From Zhihengliuella salsuginis (GTDB taxonomy: Bacteria > Actinomycetota > Actinomycetes > Actinomycetales > Micrococcaceae), in the NCBI RefSeq assembly GCF_014651715.1, contig NZ_BMXK01000001.1, positions 1 through 64,000 of the forward strand: a stretch of 64,000 nucleotides of DNA. The letters run 5' to 3'. The translations under genes and the position numbers were made by a program. Of the stretch, positions 34,996 to 43,951 are shown piece after piece; the stretch's first letter is position 1, and each line of letters opens with the position of its first letter. The notes beneath the pieces are model-generated. The model was not told the origin of the DNA. It was given only the letters and a program-made list of their open reading frames with translations, and did not search any database.

Positions 34996-35022
34996 CGCAG
35001 CGTCTATTCCGGAGGGGGCCGT

Positions 35023-35171
35023 CTGCGCTGCCGTTCACGAGCGAGGGGGTCGGCAGGGGTTCGGTCGCGCTGTCCTGCTCCTGCGGCAGATTCTCGGGCA
35101 CCGATAGGAGCGTCACCTTCGTTTTGAGCGATGAAACGGCCTCCCCGCCGCGCAGAACGAAGTTGACCCGG
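35023..35171 (+). pseudogene. Degenerate 3' end of a second AbiEi/DUF559-like gene
   Basis: This stretch repeats the last part of the downstream gene and its trailer (36100-36243) with high identity: the two match over most of about 120 bases from GGCAGGGGTTCGG onward. Read as coding, it gives GRQGFGRAVLLLRQILGH and then an early TAG where the intact gene reads on, and a one-base shift earlier. The N-terminal part of this copy is absent. It marks a lost tandem gene copy or a recombination scar. Confidence 0.75.
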
Positions 35172-35234
35172 CGTGAGGCGCGGCCGGGCTGTGGATAACG
35201 TCGGGTCCGCCGGATTCTCGTCGAAGATGGAAGC

Positions 35235-36206
35235 ATGCCCCTGCGCCGACCGCTGCCGAGCGAGCTGCAGGGCCGCGTCTTCACGGCGCGGCAGGCCGTG
35301 GACCTCGGGGTGTCCCGCAGCCGGCTGCGCGCCGCCGATGTCACCCGGCTGGCCACCGGGGTCTACGTCCACGACGTCGAGGAACCGACCGAGCTCGCGC
35401 AGGTGGCCGCCCTGCGGTACTGGCGCCCCGACCTGTGGCTGACGCATGCCAGTGCGGCGCGGACTTTCGGCCTCTGGGTCCCGCCTGCAGTCGAGCGGGA
35501 TGCGCGGCTCCACGTGAGCCTGCCGCAGGGGCGGCGGACGGTCACGGCTGGCGGGGTGTCCGGACACACGCTGATCGCCGGGCCCGACGAGGTCCTCCGG
35601 TTCGACGGCGTCCCGCACGCGCCGCAAGGTCTGGCGGGTGCCGTCTCCTCGCCGGCACGCACGTGGCTCGATCTGGCACCGCTGCTCTCGATCGAGGAGC
35701 TGGTGGTCCTCGGCGATCAGCTGGTCCGCCGTCCGTACCTCCGATTCGATGGGCGGCGCACGCCGTGGGCCACCCGCGACAGCCTGACTGATCTGCTTGC
35801 CGCCCATGCGCAGGTGGCGGGGGCGGTGCGGGCGCGCGAGGCGTTGAAGCTCGTCCGCGTCGGTGCGGACTCGCCGCCGGAGACGCGGATGCGCCTGGCG
35901 ATCCTGCGCGCGGGCCTGCCGGAGCCGGGGCTGCAGGTGCGCCCGAATCCTGGCGACCGGCATGCGATCCCGGCCGATCTGGGGTACCGGGAGCATCGGA
36001 TCGCCCTCCACTACGAGGGCGGGGGCCACCGTTCGCCGGATCAGCTCGAGCGGGACATCCGGCGGGATGAGGCCTTCAGCGCCAGCGGGTGGACCAATCT
36101 GCGGTTTACGAGCGTGGACGGCCGGCAGGGGTTCGGTCGCGCTGTCCTGCTCCTACGGCAGATTCTCGGGCACCAGCGGGAGCGTCACCTTCGTTTTGAG
36201 CGATGA
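35235..36206 (+). CDS. AbiEi-like / DUF559-type protein
   Basis: This 323-residue protein has an N-terminal winged-helix part of the type IV antitoxin AbiEi kind (about 8-60, FTARQAVDLGVSRSRLRAAD), a middle region (LTHASAARTFGLWVPP) and a C-terminal DUF559/Vsr-like nuclease-fold part (about 215-323, RIALHYEGGGHRSPDQLERDIRRDEAF). This arrangement is common in actinobacteria, often in several copies and without an adjacent AbiEii toxin, as here. Its function is unproven; defence or DNA processing are guesses. A degenerate copy of its 3' end lies upstream. Confidence 0.75.
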   Translation: MPLRRPLPSELQGRVFTARQAVDLGVSRSRLRAADVTRLATGVYVHDVEEPTELAQVAALRYWRPDLWLTHASAARTFGLWVPPAVERDARLHVSLPQGRRTVTAGGVSGHTLIAGPDEVLRFDGVPHAPQGLAGAVSSPARTWLDLAPLLSIEELVVLGDQLVRRPYLRFDGRRTPWATRDSLTDLLAAHAQVAGAVRAREALKLVRVGADSPPETRMRLAILRAGLPEPGLQVRPNPGDRHAIPADLGYREHRIALHYEGGGHRSPDQLERDIRRDEAFSASGWTNLRFTSVDGRQGFGRAVLLLRQILGHQRERHLRFER

Positions 36207-36243
36207 AACGGCCTCCCCATCGCCCGGAACGAAGTTGACCCGG
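36100..36243 (+). repeat. Direct repeat, intact copy
   Basis: It covers the last 35 or so codons of the AbiEi-like gene plus about 37 bases beyond. It is the partner of 35023-35171, about 1.08 kb upstream in the same orientation. Confidence 0.8.
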
Positions 36244-36285
36244 GTCTGCGCGGTGGGCTGCGGTGCGCGGGCGGGGTCCGCCCGG

Positions 36286-37995
36286 TCAGGCCGCGTCGCC
36301 GTCCAGGTCGATCCGCAGCTCGTTGCCCGGGATCGACGCGAGCAGGCGCCGCGTGTACGGGTGCCGCGGGTTCGTGAAGATCTCCTCGCTCGACGCCGCC
36401 TCCACCAGTTCGCCGTCCTTCATCACGCAGACGAAGTCGGAGATCAGGCGCACCACCGCGAGGTCGTGCGAGATGAACAGGTAGCTCAGCCCCATGTCCT
36501 TCTGCAGGTCGCCGAGAAGCTTGAGGATCTGGTCCTGCACCAGAACGTCGAGCGCGGACACCGGCTCGTCGCACACGATCAGCTCCGGCTCGAGCGCCAG
36601 CGCCCGCGCGATCGCCACGCGCTGCCGCTGCCCGCCCGAGAGCTCCGAGGGATACCGCCGCATCATCGTGGTCGGCAGCGCCACCTGCTCCATGAGCTTG
36701 CGCACGCGCTCCCGCCGCTCCGTCGGCGTTCCCCGCTTGTAGGCCTTCAGCGGCTCCTCGATGATCCGGCCGATCGTGAACATCGGGTTCAGCGACGAGT
36801 ACGGGTCCTGGAACACCGGCTGCACGCGCTGCCGGAAGTCGTTCAGCGCCGCCTTGTCTAGCGTCGCGACGTCCTGCCCGTCGAACGTCATCGACCCGCT
36901 GGTCGGGTCGATCACCTTCAGGAGCATGCGCGCCGTCGTCGTCTTGCCGGACCCGGACTCGCCCACGATCGCGACGGTCGATCCGCGCGGGATCTCGAGG
37001 GAGACGTCCTTCGCCGCGTAGAAGTCCTCGCGCGATCCGCGCCGTTTGTAGACCTTGGTCAGGTCGCGGATCTCCACGATGTTGTCCGTCGCCTGCGCGG
37101 GCGCGTCGTCCGGTACGACGTCGGCCGCGGCCTTCGCGCGCTCGTCGCGGTCCGTGGCGTAGGCCCCTGGCAGCAGTCGCGCGGCCGCCACCGAGGGGGC
37201 CGCCGCGACGAGGGACCGGGTGTAGGGGTGCTGCGGGTCCTCGAGCAGCTGCTTCGCGTCGCCGGCCTCGACGACGCGGCCGCGGTGCATGACCACGAGT
37301 TCCGAGGCGCGCTCGGCGGCCAGCCCCAGGTCGTGGGTGATGAGCAGGACCGCGGTGCCGAGGTCCTCGGTCATCTGCTGGAGCTGGTCCAGGATGACCT
37401 GCTGGACCGTGACGTCGAGTGCGCTGGTCGGCTCGTCGGCGATGAGCAGGCGCGGCTGGCAGGCGAGGCCGATCGCGATCAGTGCGCGCTGGCGGAGGCC
37501 GCCGGAGAACTCGTGCGGGTACATCTTCGCGCGGCTCTTCGCGTCGGGGATGCCGGCCGCCTCGAGGGTTGCGACGACCTTCGCGTCGACGTCCTTCTTG
37601 GTCGCCATCCCGTGCGCCAGGAGGGTCTCTGCGACCTGGGTGCCGATCTTGGAGACCGGGTTCAGGTTGGACATCGGGTCCTGCGGAACCATGCCGACGT
37701 GCTTGCCGCGGATCTGCTGCAGCTCCGACTCCGGCAGGCCCACGAGCTCGCGGCCGTCGAGTTTGATGCTGCCGCCCACCCGGGCGTTCGAGGGCAGGAG
37801 CCCGATGGCGGCCATCGCCGTCGTGCTCTTCCCCGACCCGGACTCGCCCACGATGGCGAGCGTGCGGCCCGGCTCGAGGGTGAGGCTCGCGCTCTGGATG
37901 GCCGAGACCTCGCCGTGCGTGGTCTTGAAATCGACGGACAGGTCGGCGATCTCCAGTAGTGGGGTGGCCCCGGCGTCGGGCTGCGAATCGGTCAT
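36286..37995 (-). CDS. Peptide-type ABC transporter, fused double ATPase (DppD-DppF)
   Basis: This 569-residue protein contains two complete ABC ATPases in one chain: the first (about 18-275) with Walker A GESGSGKST (50-58), FSGGLRQRA and LLIADEPTSALD; the second (about 310-560) with GESGSGKTT, LSGGQRQRV and ELIVCDEPVSALD. Oligopeptide C-terminal parts (HPYTRSL, HPYTRRL) end each half. It would drive a peptide-type importer. No permease is adjacent; the ATPase-less system at 23398-27173 is the likely partner. I chose ATG 37995, preceded by AGGATGG; a TTG or other start at 38013 is possible. Confidence 0.9.
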   Translation of the reverse strand: MTDSQPDAGATPLLEIADLSVDFKTTHGEVSAIQSASLTLEPGRTLAIVGESGSGKSTTAMAAIGLLPSNARVGGSIKLDGRELVGLPESELQQIRGKHVGMVPQDPMSNLNPVSKIGTQVAETLLAHGMATKKDVDAKVVATLEAAGIPDAKSRAKMYPHEFSGGLRQRALIAIGLACQPRLLIADEPTSALDVTVQQVILDQLQQMTEDLGTAVLLITHDLGLAAERASELVVMHRGRVVEAGDAKQLLEDPQHPYTRSLVAAAPSVAAARLLPGAYATDRDERAKAAADVVPDDAPAQATDNIVEIRDLTKVYKRRGSREDFYAAKDVSLEIPRGSTVAIVGESGSGKTTTARMLLKVIDPTSGSMTFDGQDVATLDKAALNDFRQRVQPVFQDPYSSLNPMFTIGRIIEEPLKAYKRGTPTERRERVRKLMEQVALPTTMMRRYPSELSGGQRQRVAIARALALEPELIVCDEPVSALDVLVQDQILKLLGDLQKDMGLSYLFISHDLAVVRLISDFVCVMKDGELVEAASSEEIFTNPRHPYTRRLLASIPGNELRIDLDGDAA

Positions 37996-38129
37996 GGGTC
38001 CATCCTGCCTCAAATATGTGGCAGATGTGCTTCACGTCACACCGGGCGTGCCGCGGCCGGTCCTCACGCGACCGCAGACAGCAGCGCGGTGCGGGGCTAT
38101 GCTCGGAACCACCGAGGAGAGGAGCGATC

Positions 38130-38462
38130 ATGACCACCGTCCCCGAACCCGTCGCCTCCTTCATCGAGGCGGTCAACCGGCACGACGGCGACGCCTTCCT
38201 GGACGCTTTCGCGCCGGACGGCTTCGTCGACGACTGGGGCCGCGTCTTCACGGGCCGCGATGAGATCCGGGCGTGGAGCGACGCCGAATTCATCGGAGCC
38301 CGCGGCGTCCTGACCGTCGAGGAAGTCGACGAAGTCGAGTCCGCGCCTGAGGAGATCGAGGTGATCGGCGACTGGCGCAGCCAGCACGCGAACGGGCGGT
38401 CGAAGTTCACCTTCGCCATCGCCGGCGACAAGCTGGCGTCCATGACGATCCGCGCGGGCTGA
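38130..38462 (+). CDS. NTF2-like (SnoaL-type) protein
   Basis: This 110-residue protein has the cone-shaped NTF2-like fold pattern: an N-terminal helix pair (FIEAVNRHDGDAFLDAFAPDGFVDDWGRVFTG, split over about 11-42) and C-terminal strands (SKFTFAIAGDKLASMTIRAG). Members include isomerases, limonene-epoxide hydrolase-like enzymes and binding proteins. No catalytic assignment is possible. GAGGAGAGGAG precedes the ATG, a strong ribosome site. Confidence 0.75.
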   Translation: MTTVPEPVASFIEAVNRHDGDAFLDAFAPDGFVDDWGRVFTGRDEIRAWSDAEFIGARGVLTVEEVDEVESAPEEIEVIGDWRSQHANGRSKFTFAIAGDKLASMTIRAG

Positions 38463-38474
38463 CAGCCCGGAACA

Positions 38475-38512
38475 CGTGTGGCCGCCACCCTGAGGGGTGG
38501 CGGCCACGCGTT
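38475..38512 (+). terminator. Terminator after NTF2-like gene
   Basis: TGGCCGCCACCC (38480-38491) and GGGTGGCGGCCA (38496-38507) form a perfect 12-bp stem with a TGAG loop. It also faces the end of katG. Confidence 0.8.
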
Positions 38513-38549
38513 TCAGTCCGCGGGGCTGCGCCCGCGAGAAGCCGGAGGG

Positions 38550-38573
38550 GCCGGTTCCCGGCTAGGGGACCGG
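38550..38573 (-). terminator. Probable katG terminator
   Basis: GCCGGTTCCC and GGGACCGGC form a stem with one bulged base, eight bases beyond the katG stop on the minus strand. Confidence 0.5.
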
Positions 38574-38580
38574 CTCCCGA

Positions 38581-40758
38581 CTACTTCTTCAGGTCGAAGC
38601 GGTCCAGCTCCATGACCTTGACCCATGCGGCGACGAAGTCGTTGAGGAACTTGTCGGCCGCGTCGTCGGAGGCGTACACCTCGGCGATGGCGCGCAGCTC
38701 GGAGTTGGCGCCGAACAGCAGGTCCACACGGCTGCCCGTGAGGCCCGTGCTGGACGTGTAGGTCCGCTCGTCCTCGGAGGCGGTCCACTCGACGCCCAGC
38801 TCGAGCAGGTTGACGAAGAAGTCGTTCGTCAGCGCGCCCGGGGTGGACGTGAAGACGCCCAGGTTCGAGCCGTCCCAGTTGTTGCCCAGCGTGCGCAGGC
38901 CGCCGACGAGGACGGTCATCTCCGGTGCGGACAGCTTCAGCTGGTTGGCGCGGTCGATCAGCAGGTACTCGCTCGGCAGCTTCAGGTAGCCCGAGTCGTG
39001 GTTGCGGAAGCCGTCGGCGACCGGCTCGAGCCAGGCGAACTGGTCCAGGTCGGTCTGCTCCTGCGTGGCGTCGACGCGGCCCGGCGTGAACAGAACCGTG
39101 ATCTGCTTGCCGGCCGCCTTCGCGGCCAGCTCGACACCCACGCCGCCGGCGAGGACGACGACGTCGGCGAAGGAGACCTTCACCGGTGCCGTGGCGTTGA
39201 ACTCATCGGTGATGGACTCGAGGGTCTCGAGGACCGGCTTCAGTGCGGCCGGGTTGTTGGCCGTCCAGTTCACCTGCGGCTCGAGGCGGATGCGGCCGCC
39301 GTTGGCGCCGCCGCGCTTGTCGGAGCCGCGGAAGGTCGAGGCGGCCTTCCAGGCGGTGGAGACGAGCTGGTCGACCGTCAGGCCCGACTCGGCGATCTGC
39401 TGCTTCAGGGTGCCGATCTCGGCGGTGCCGATGACCTGCTCCGGTGCGGCCGGAAGCGGGTCCTGCCAGATCAGGTCCTCGTTCGGGACCTCCGGGCCGA
39501 GGTAGAGCGGCTTCGGGCCCATGTCGCGGTGGGTCAGCTTGAACCAGGCGCGGGCGAACGCGTCGGCGAACGCCTCCTGGTCGTCCTTGAAGCGGCGCGA
39601 GATCGGCTCGAAGCCCGGGTCCATGCGCAGGGCCAGGTCCGAGGTCAGCATGCGCGGCTCGCGCTTGCCGTCCGAGTGGGCCATCGGCACGAGGCCGTCG
39701 CCGCCGCCGTTCTTCGGGCGCCACTGCATGGCGCCGGCCGGGGACTCGAAGAGCTCCCACTCGTACGCGAAGAGGATGTGGAAGAACTCGTTGTCCCAGC
39801 GGGTCGGGTGGTAGGTCCAGGTGACCTCCAGACCCGAGCCGATGGTGTCGTCGCCGGAGCCGGTGCCGAAGGAGGACTTCCAGCCCAGGCCCTGGTTCTC
39901 GAGCGGCGAGGCCTCGGGGTCCGTGCCCTTGTGGCTCTCGGGGGCCGCGCCGTGGGTCTTGCCGAAGGTGTGGCCGCCGGCGATCAGCGCCACGGTCTCC
40001 TCATCGGTCATGCCCATGCGGGTGAACGTCTCGCGGACGTCGCGCCCGGAGGCGATGGGGTCCGGGTTGCCGTTGGGGCCCTCCGGGTTCACGTAGATGA
40101 GACCCATCTGCACGGCCGCCAGCGGCGCCTCGAGCTCGCGGTCGCCGGTGTAGCGCTCGTCGTCGAGCCACACCTTCTCGGGACCCCAGTAGATGTCCTC
40201 GTCCGACTCCCAGACGTCCTCGCGGCCGCCGCCGAAGCCGAAGGTCTTCAGGCCCATGGTCTCCAGGGCGACGTTGCCGGCCAGGATGAAGAGGTCGCCC
40301 CAGGAGATCGACTGGCCGTACTTCTTCTTGACCGGCCACAGCAGGCGGCGGGCCTTGTCCAGGGAGACGTTGTCAGGCCAGGAGTTCAGGGGGGCGAAGC
40401 GCTGCTGCCCGCGCCCGCCGCCTCCGCGGCCGTCGTGGCTGCGATAGGTGCCGGCGGAGTGCCACGCCATGCGGATCATGAACGGGCCGTAGTGGCCGAA
40501 GTCAGCGGGCCACCAGTCCTTGGAATCGGTCATGGCCTCGGCCAGGTCCGCCTTCACGGCGTTCAGATCCAGGTTCTTGAAGGCCTCGACGTAGTCGAAC
40601 TCCTCGCCCAGCGGGTTGGTCACCGGCTGGTCCTTGGACAGGATCTTCAGGTTCAGCTTGTTCGGCCACCAGCCGCTGTTGGTGGAGCCGGCCGTCGGCT
40701 GCGACGTGGCGCCGTGCATAACCGGGCACTGGCCGACAGATGTTGCGGTTTCAGTCAT
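38581..40758 (-). CDS. katG: Catalase-peroxidase
   Basis: This 725-residue heme enzyme removes hydrogen peroxide and organic peroxides. The distal site Arg96-Trp99-His100 ([13 protein letters not shown]) and proximal His263 ([10 protein letters not shown]) are present. Trp99, Tyr222 (LIYVNPEG) and Met248 form the Trp-Tyr-Met adduct known from mycobacterial KatG, needed for catalase activity. A second, heme-free peroxidase-like domain makes up the C-terminal half (about 420-725). Length is normal. It lies 21 bases downstream of furA, with GAAAGGA before its ATG, so the pair is an operon under the furA promoter. Confidence 0.97.
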   Translation of the reverse strand: MTETATSVGQCPVMHGATSQPTAGSTNSGWWPNKLNLKILSKDQPVTNPLGEEFDYVEAFKNLDLNAVKADLAEAMTDSKDWWPADFGHYGPFMIRMAWHSAGTYRSHDGRGGGGRGQQRFAPLNSWPDNVSLDKARRLLWPVKKKYGQSISWGDLFILAGNVALETMGLKTFGFGGGREDVWESDEDIYWGPEKVWLDDERYTGDRELEAPLAAVQMGLIYVNPEGPNGNPDPIASGRDVRETFTRMGMTDEETVALIAGGHTFGKTHGAAPESHKGTDPEASPLENQGLGWKSSFGTGSGDDTIGSGLEVTWTYHPTRWDNEFFHILFAYEWELFESPAGAMQWRPKNGGGDGLVPMAHSDGKREPRMLTSDLALRMDPGFEPISRRFKDDQEAFADAFARAWFKLTHRDMGPKPLYLGPEVPNEDLIWQDPLPAAPEQVIGTAEIGTLKQQIAESGLTVDQLVSTAWKAASTFRGSDKRGGANGGRIRLEPQVNWTANNPAALKPVLETLESITDEFNATAPVKVSFADVVVLAGGVGVELAAKAAGKQITVLFTPGRVDATQEQTDLDQFAWLEPVADGFRNHDSGYLKLPSEYLLIDRANQLKLSAPEMTVLVGGLRTLGNNWDGSNLGVFTSTPGALTNDFFVNLLELGVEWTASEDERTYTSSTGLTGSRVDLLFGANSELRAIAEVYASDDAADKFLNDFVAAWVKVMELDRFDLKK

Positions 40759-40779
40759 GACAATCCTTTCGGAATTGCT

Positions 40780-41214
40780 TCAGGGGGCTTTGGTTGTGGC
40801 GGTGCATGCGGGGCACAGGCCCCAGTAGATGACCTCGGCTTCGTCGATGTCGAAGCCGTGGTCGTCCGGAGCGTGGAGACACGGGGCTTTGCCGCGGGCG
40901 CAGTCGACGTCGACGACGACGCCGCACTGTCGGCAGACCAGGTGGTGGTGGTTGTCGCCCACCCGCGACTCGTACCGTGTCAGCGACCCCGCGGGCTGGA
41001 TGCTGCGCAGCAGGCCGGCTTGGGTCACGGCGCGCAGGGCGTCGTACACGGCCTGCCGGGAAACCTCCGGCCGGGTCTCGTGAACGGCGCCCAGAACGGT
41101 GTCCGTGCTCGCATGCGGGTGTGCCTCGACGGCCTGCAGCACGGCGACCCGGGGGCGGGTGACGCGCAGGCCAGCATCACGCAGCTGGTGCTCGTGATCT
41201 GTCTCGGTCCGCAT
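40780..41214 (-). CDS. furA: Fur-family regulator of katG
   Basis: This 144-residue repressor has an N-terminal winged helix (about 10-75, LRVTRPRVAVLQAVEAHPHA) and a metal-binding dimer domain with HHHLVCRQCG (about 89-98) and the C-terminal pair CPACT. In mycobacteria and streptomycetes FurA represses furA-katG and is released by peroxide; the same arrangement is seen here. ATG 41214 is preferred over TTG 41223, because the -10 element lies only seven bases upstream, giving a leaderless or nearly leaderless mRNA. Confidence 0.93.
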   Translation of the reverse strand: MRTETDHEHQLRDAGLRVTRPRVAVLQAVEAHPHASTDTVLGAVHETRPEVSRQAVYDALRAVTQAGLLRSIQPAGSLTRYESRVGDNHHHLVCRQCGVVVDVDCARGKAPCLHAPDDHGFDIDEAEVIYWGLCPACTATTKAP

Positions 41215-41221
41215 GTCCCTC

Positions 41222-41249
41222 AATCTACCCGCTTTCTGGACACAGTCAA
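41222..41249 (-). promoter_or_regulatory. furA-katG promoter with FurA-type operator
   Basis: On the minus strand TTGACT (41249-41244), 16 bases and TAGATT (41227-41222) make the promoter. The sequence CTTGACT...TCCAGAAA matches the conserved furA operator described in mycobacteria. Transcription should start at or within a base or two of the furA ATG. Confidence 0.7.
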
Positions 41250-41344
41250 GATTAGGCGGGAAATTGTCGGGTGCTGTTCACCCGCCGGTCAGGCGCGGGG
41301 ACGCCCGCCGACGCAGGGTCTGGTGGTCGCCTCGCGCGCGGACG

Positions 41345-41878
41345 TCACGGAGTCGTGGCGGCCTCCACGAGCGATTCCGCCCGCGCGGCCAGTTCCGCCG
41401 CCGTCGCGTGCCGCGAGTCGAGCACGTGCCGGGGGTCCTTCCAGAGGGCGAGCTTGAGCCGGCGCCGGTTCAGCGACACCCACGTGGGTGCGCCGATGAG
41501 CTGGTCTTCGGCGCGTTTGCGCTGCTGCAGGCGCATGCGGTGCACCGTGGGGTCGGAGCAGACGACCTCGAACCACGTGAGCTCGGCGCCGGTCCGCGCG
41601 GCCAGCCGCTTCCACTGCCCGCGCGCCTCCGCAGAGTCGTTCACCGCGTCGATCACGACGTCCAGCCCGTTGCGCAGCTGCGGTTCGGCGGCCGCTTCGA
41701 CCGCGGCGTACGCGGCGTGCCCGGTCGGCTGCCGGTTCTGCTGCACTCCCGCCGACACGATCGCGGCCTCCAGCGGGTCCACGCCGAGCAGCACGGCGCC
41801 CAGGCGCGCGGCGAGGGCCGCCGCCGTCGTCGACTTGCCCGTTCCGGGCAGCCCGGCGAGGGCGATGAGTCGGGCCAC
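41345..41878 (-). CDS. P-loop kinase-like AAA_33 protein
   Basis: This roughly 177-residue protein has a Walker A GLPGTGKST near the start, DVVIDAVNDSAEAR near 80 as the strand with the acidic base, and an Arg-rich lid (HRMRLQQRKRAED). It matches small kinases of the AAA_33 / zeta-toxin-like class that phosphorylate small molecules or RNA ends; the substrate is unknown. I chose GTG 41878 because GGAGGTG lies upstream; GTG 41887 would add three residues. No antitoxin-like gene is beside it. Confidence 0.72.
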   Translation of the reverse strand: MARLIALAGLPGTGKSTTAAALAARLGAVLLGVDPLEAAIVSAGVQQNRQPTGHAAYAAVEAAAEPQLRNGLDVVIDAVNDSAEARGQWKRLAARTGAELTWFEVVCSDPTVHRMRLQQRKRAEDQLIGAPTWVSLNRRRLKLALWKDPRHVLDSRHATAAELAARAESLVEAATTP

Positions 41879-41919
41879 GGGATCCACCTCCGCCTGTGTC
41901 TTCGAGCGCCAGACGACGA

Positions 41920-41961
41920 CGGCGTGGCAGCCTCGTCGTGTTCGACGATTCTGCCACGCCG
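41920..41961 (-). terminator. Terminator of amino-acid permease gene
   Basis: CGGCGTGGCAG (41920-41930) and CTGCCACGCCG (41951-41961) form a perfect 11-bp stem, 25 bases after the permease stop. Confidence 0.7.
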
Positions 41962-41986
41962 TGCGGCGGTCAGACGGTGACCGGCC

Positions 41987-43429
41987 CTAGTCGCGCAGGG
42001 CCAGCTCGGGGCGCACCCGTCCGGAGGCGCCGACGAACAGCTTGTAGCCGACGAGCAGCAGCGCGATCCAGATGGCGCCGACGGTCAGGGCGGCCTGGCC
42101 GGCCGGCGTGAACGCCAGGATGACGACGATCAGGCCCATGAAGCCCAGGCCGACGAAGTTCAGCACCGGCCAGAGCGGGGCGGTGAACCCTCCCGGCTTC
42201 TCGCCGTTCCGGGCCATCTCGCGGCGCATGTTGTGGTGCGCCAGCAGGATCGACGCCCACGTGAACACGGTCGCGAAGGTCGCGATCGACGCCACGATCA
42301 GGAACAGCTGGTCCGGGATCCAGAGGTAGACGAACAGTCCGACGACGAGGCAGCAGGCCACGATCGCGACGGGCTGGACGGGCACGCCGGCCTTCGAGAT
42401 CCGGCGGAAGGAGGCCGGTGCGTGGCCCTGGTCGGCGAGGCCGTACATCGTGCGGGAGGCGGCGTAGGTGATCGAGTTCATCGCCGACAGCGCCGCCGAG
42501 AGGACCACCGCGTTGATGACGTGCGCGGCGCCCGGGATGCCGAGCACGGAGAAGACCTGGACGAACGGGGACTCGCCCGAGCCGATCTCCGTCCACGGGA
42601 TCAGCATCAGCATCACGCCGATGGTGAGGATGTAGAACACCAGGATGCGGACCGGGACCGTGTTCACGGCCTTCGGGATGGCGCGGGCCGGGTCGTCGGC
42701 CTCGCCGGCGGTCATGCCGAGCGTCTCGACGCCGCCGAAGGAGAAGACCACGATGCCGAGGCTCATCACGATGCCCCAGACGCCGAACGGGGCGAAGCCC
42801 GAGTGCTCGAAGAAGTTGTGGGGCCCGGGGGTGAAGCCGCCCAGGCTCACGCCGCCGATGATCAGGGCGAGTCCGCCGACGATCATCGCGACGATGGTGA
42901 CGATCTTGATGAGCGTGAACCAGAACTCCAGTTCGCCGAAGACCTTCACCCGCAGCAGGTTCAGGCCGCAGATCAGCACGAGGGCGGCCACCATCCACAC
43001 CCAGCCAGGGGTTTCGGGGTACCACATCTTCATGTACATGGCGGCGGCGGTCATGTCGGCGATCGCGACGATGATCATCTCGAACGCGAACGTCCAGCCC
43101 GTCAGGAAGCCCGCGAGCGGGCCGATGTAGCGGCCGGAGTACTGGGCGAAGGAACCGGCGACGGGATGGCGGACGGCCATCTCGCCGAGCGCGCGCATCA
43201 CGGCGTAGACCGCGCAGCCGGCGATCAGGTACGCGATCAAGACGGCCGGCCCGGCGGCCTGGATCGTCTCCGACGACCCGTAGAACAGCCCGGTTCCGAT
43301 GGCGGAGCCGAGGGCGATGAAGCGGATGTGCCGCAGCGAGAGCTTGCGATCGAGCTCGTTGGCGGCGGGGTCCGGACTCGTCGTCGAGCCGGGGCCGTTG
43401 TCGTGCACGGCGGTCTTGCTGGAGGTCAT
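41987..43429 (-). CDS. APC-family amino-acid permease (GabP/ProY-like)
   Basis: This 480-residue permease has twelve membrane helices and the amino acid transporter marks LRHIRFIALGSAIGTGLFYG (helix 1), then EMAVRHPVAGSFAQY and FSFGGVETLGMTAGEADDPA. The closest relatives carry proline, GABA, histidine or aromatic amino acids by proton symport. The hydrophilic head of about 30 residues is usual. AGGAA precedes the ATG. It stands alone and ends at a strong hairpin. Confidence 0.92.
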   Translation of the reverse strand: MTSSKTAVHDNGPGSTTSPDPAANELDRKLSLRHIRFIALGSAIGTGLFYGSSETIQAAGPAVLIAYLIAGCAVYAVMRALGEMAVRHPVAGSFAQYSGRYIGPLAGFLTGWTFAFEMIIVAIADMTAAAMYMKMWYPETPGWVWMVAALVLICGLNLLRVKVFGELEFWFTLIKIVTIVAMIVGGLALIIGGVSLGGFTPGPHNFFEHSGFAPFGVWGIVMSLGIVVFSFGGVETLGMTAGEADDPARAIPKAVNTVPVRILVFYILTIGVMLMLIPWTEIGSGESPFVQVFSVLGIPGAAHVINAVVLSAALSAMNSITYAASRTMYGLADQGHAPASFRRISKAGVPVQPVAIVACCLVVGLFVYLWIPDQLFLIVASIATFATVFTWASILLAHHNMRREMARNGEKPGGFTAPLWPVLNFVGLGFMGLIVVILAFTPAGQAALTVGAIWIALLLVGYKLFVGASGRVRPELALRD

Positions 43430-43636
43430 GTTGTTCCTCGTGGTTGCTTGCCTGGCCGTAACAAAGGGTGGTTGCCACGGCTGGGATTGCCCGATTGGAG
43501 CAGCGTCCAGTGTTCCATGAGATGAGCGTTCCGTCACAATTGACCAGGTCGTGCTTGCATGAAGTGCACCCTTCGAGATAGGTGGACACGGTGCGCGTGT
43601 AGCGCGCACGCGCGCCGAGATGGCAGGGTTGTGGGC

Positions 43637-43951
43637 ATGATTGCCGCCTTTTCCGTAGCCCCCATGAACGCCCAGGACGCGGACGGGTCCGTCCACGACG
43701 CCGTGGCCGCCGCCGTCCGCGTGGTCCGCGAGTCGGGCCTGCCCAACCGCACCTCGTCGATGTTCACCGAGATCGAGGGCGAATGGGACGAGGTCATGGA
43801 TGTCGTCAAGCGCGCCACCGCGGCCGTCACCGCCGTCAGCGACCGCGTCTCGCTCGTCCTCAAGGCCGACATCCGCGCCGGCCGCACGGGTGAGATCGAC
43901 GGCAAGGTCGAGCGCCTCGAGCGTGCGCTCGCGGACGAGGCGCACTCCTGA
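43637..43951 (+). CDS. Thiamine-binding protein, MTH1187/YkoF-like
   Basis: This 104-residue protein fits the DUF77 / thiamine_BP family: the opening MIAAFSVAPM, the central TEIEGEWDEVMDVVKRA and the end VSLVLKADIRAGR are typical. Relatives form tetramers binding thiamine or its hydroxymethylpyrimidine part. No TPP riboswitch or thiamine gene is nearby. Its stop overlaps the acetyltransferase start (TGATG). Confidence 0.82.
   Translation: MIAAFSVAPMNAQDADGSVHDAVAAAVRVVRESGLPNRTSSMFTEIEGEWDEVMDVVKRATAAVTAVSDRVSLVLKADIRAGRTGEIDGKVERLERALADEAHS

Noticed and set aside
35235-36206. Complete AbiE-type toxin-antitoxin system
   Set aside because: The AbiEi-like part is present, but no AbiEii nucleotidyltransferase gene lies near.
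41345-41878. Zeta-toxin / antitoxin module
   Set aside because: The P-loop protein resembles zeta-like kinases, but no small antitoxin gene is beside it and its neighbours are unrelated.
43440-43636. TPP riboswitch upstream of the thiamine-binding protein gene
   Set aside because: The conserved CUGAGA and ACCUGAUC-like elements are absent.
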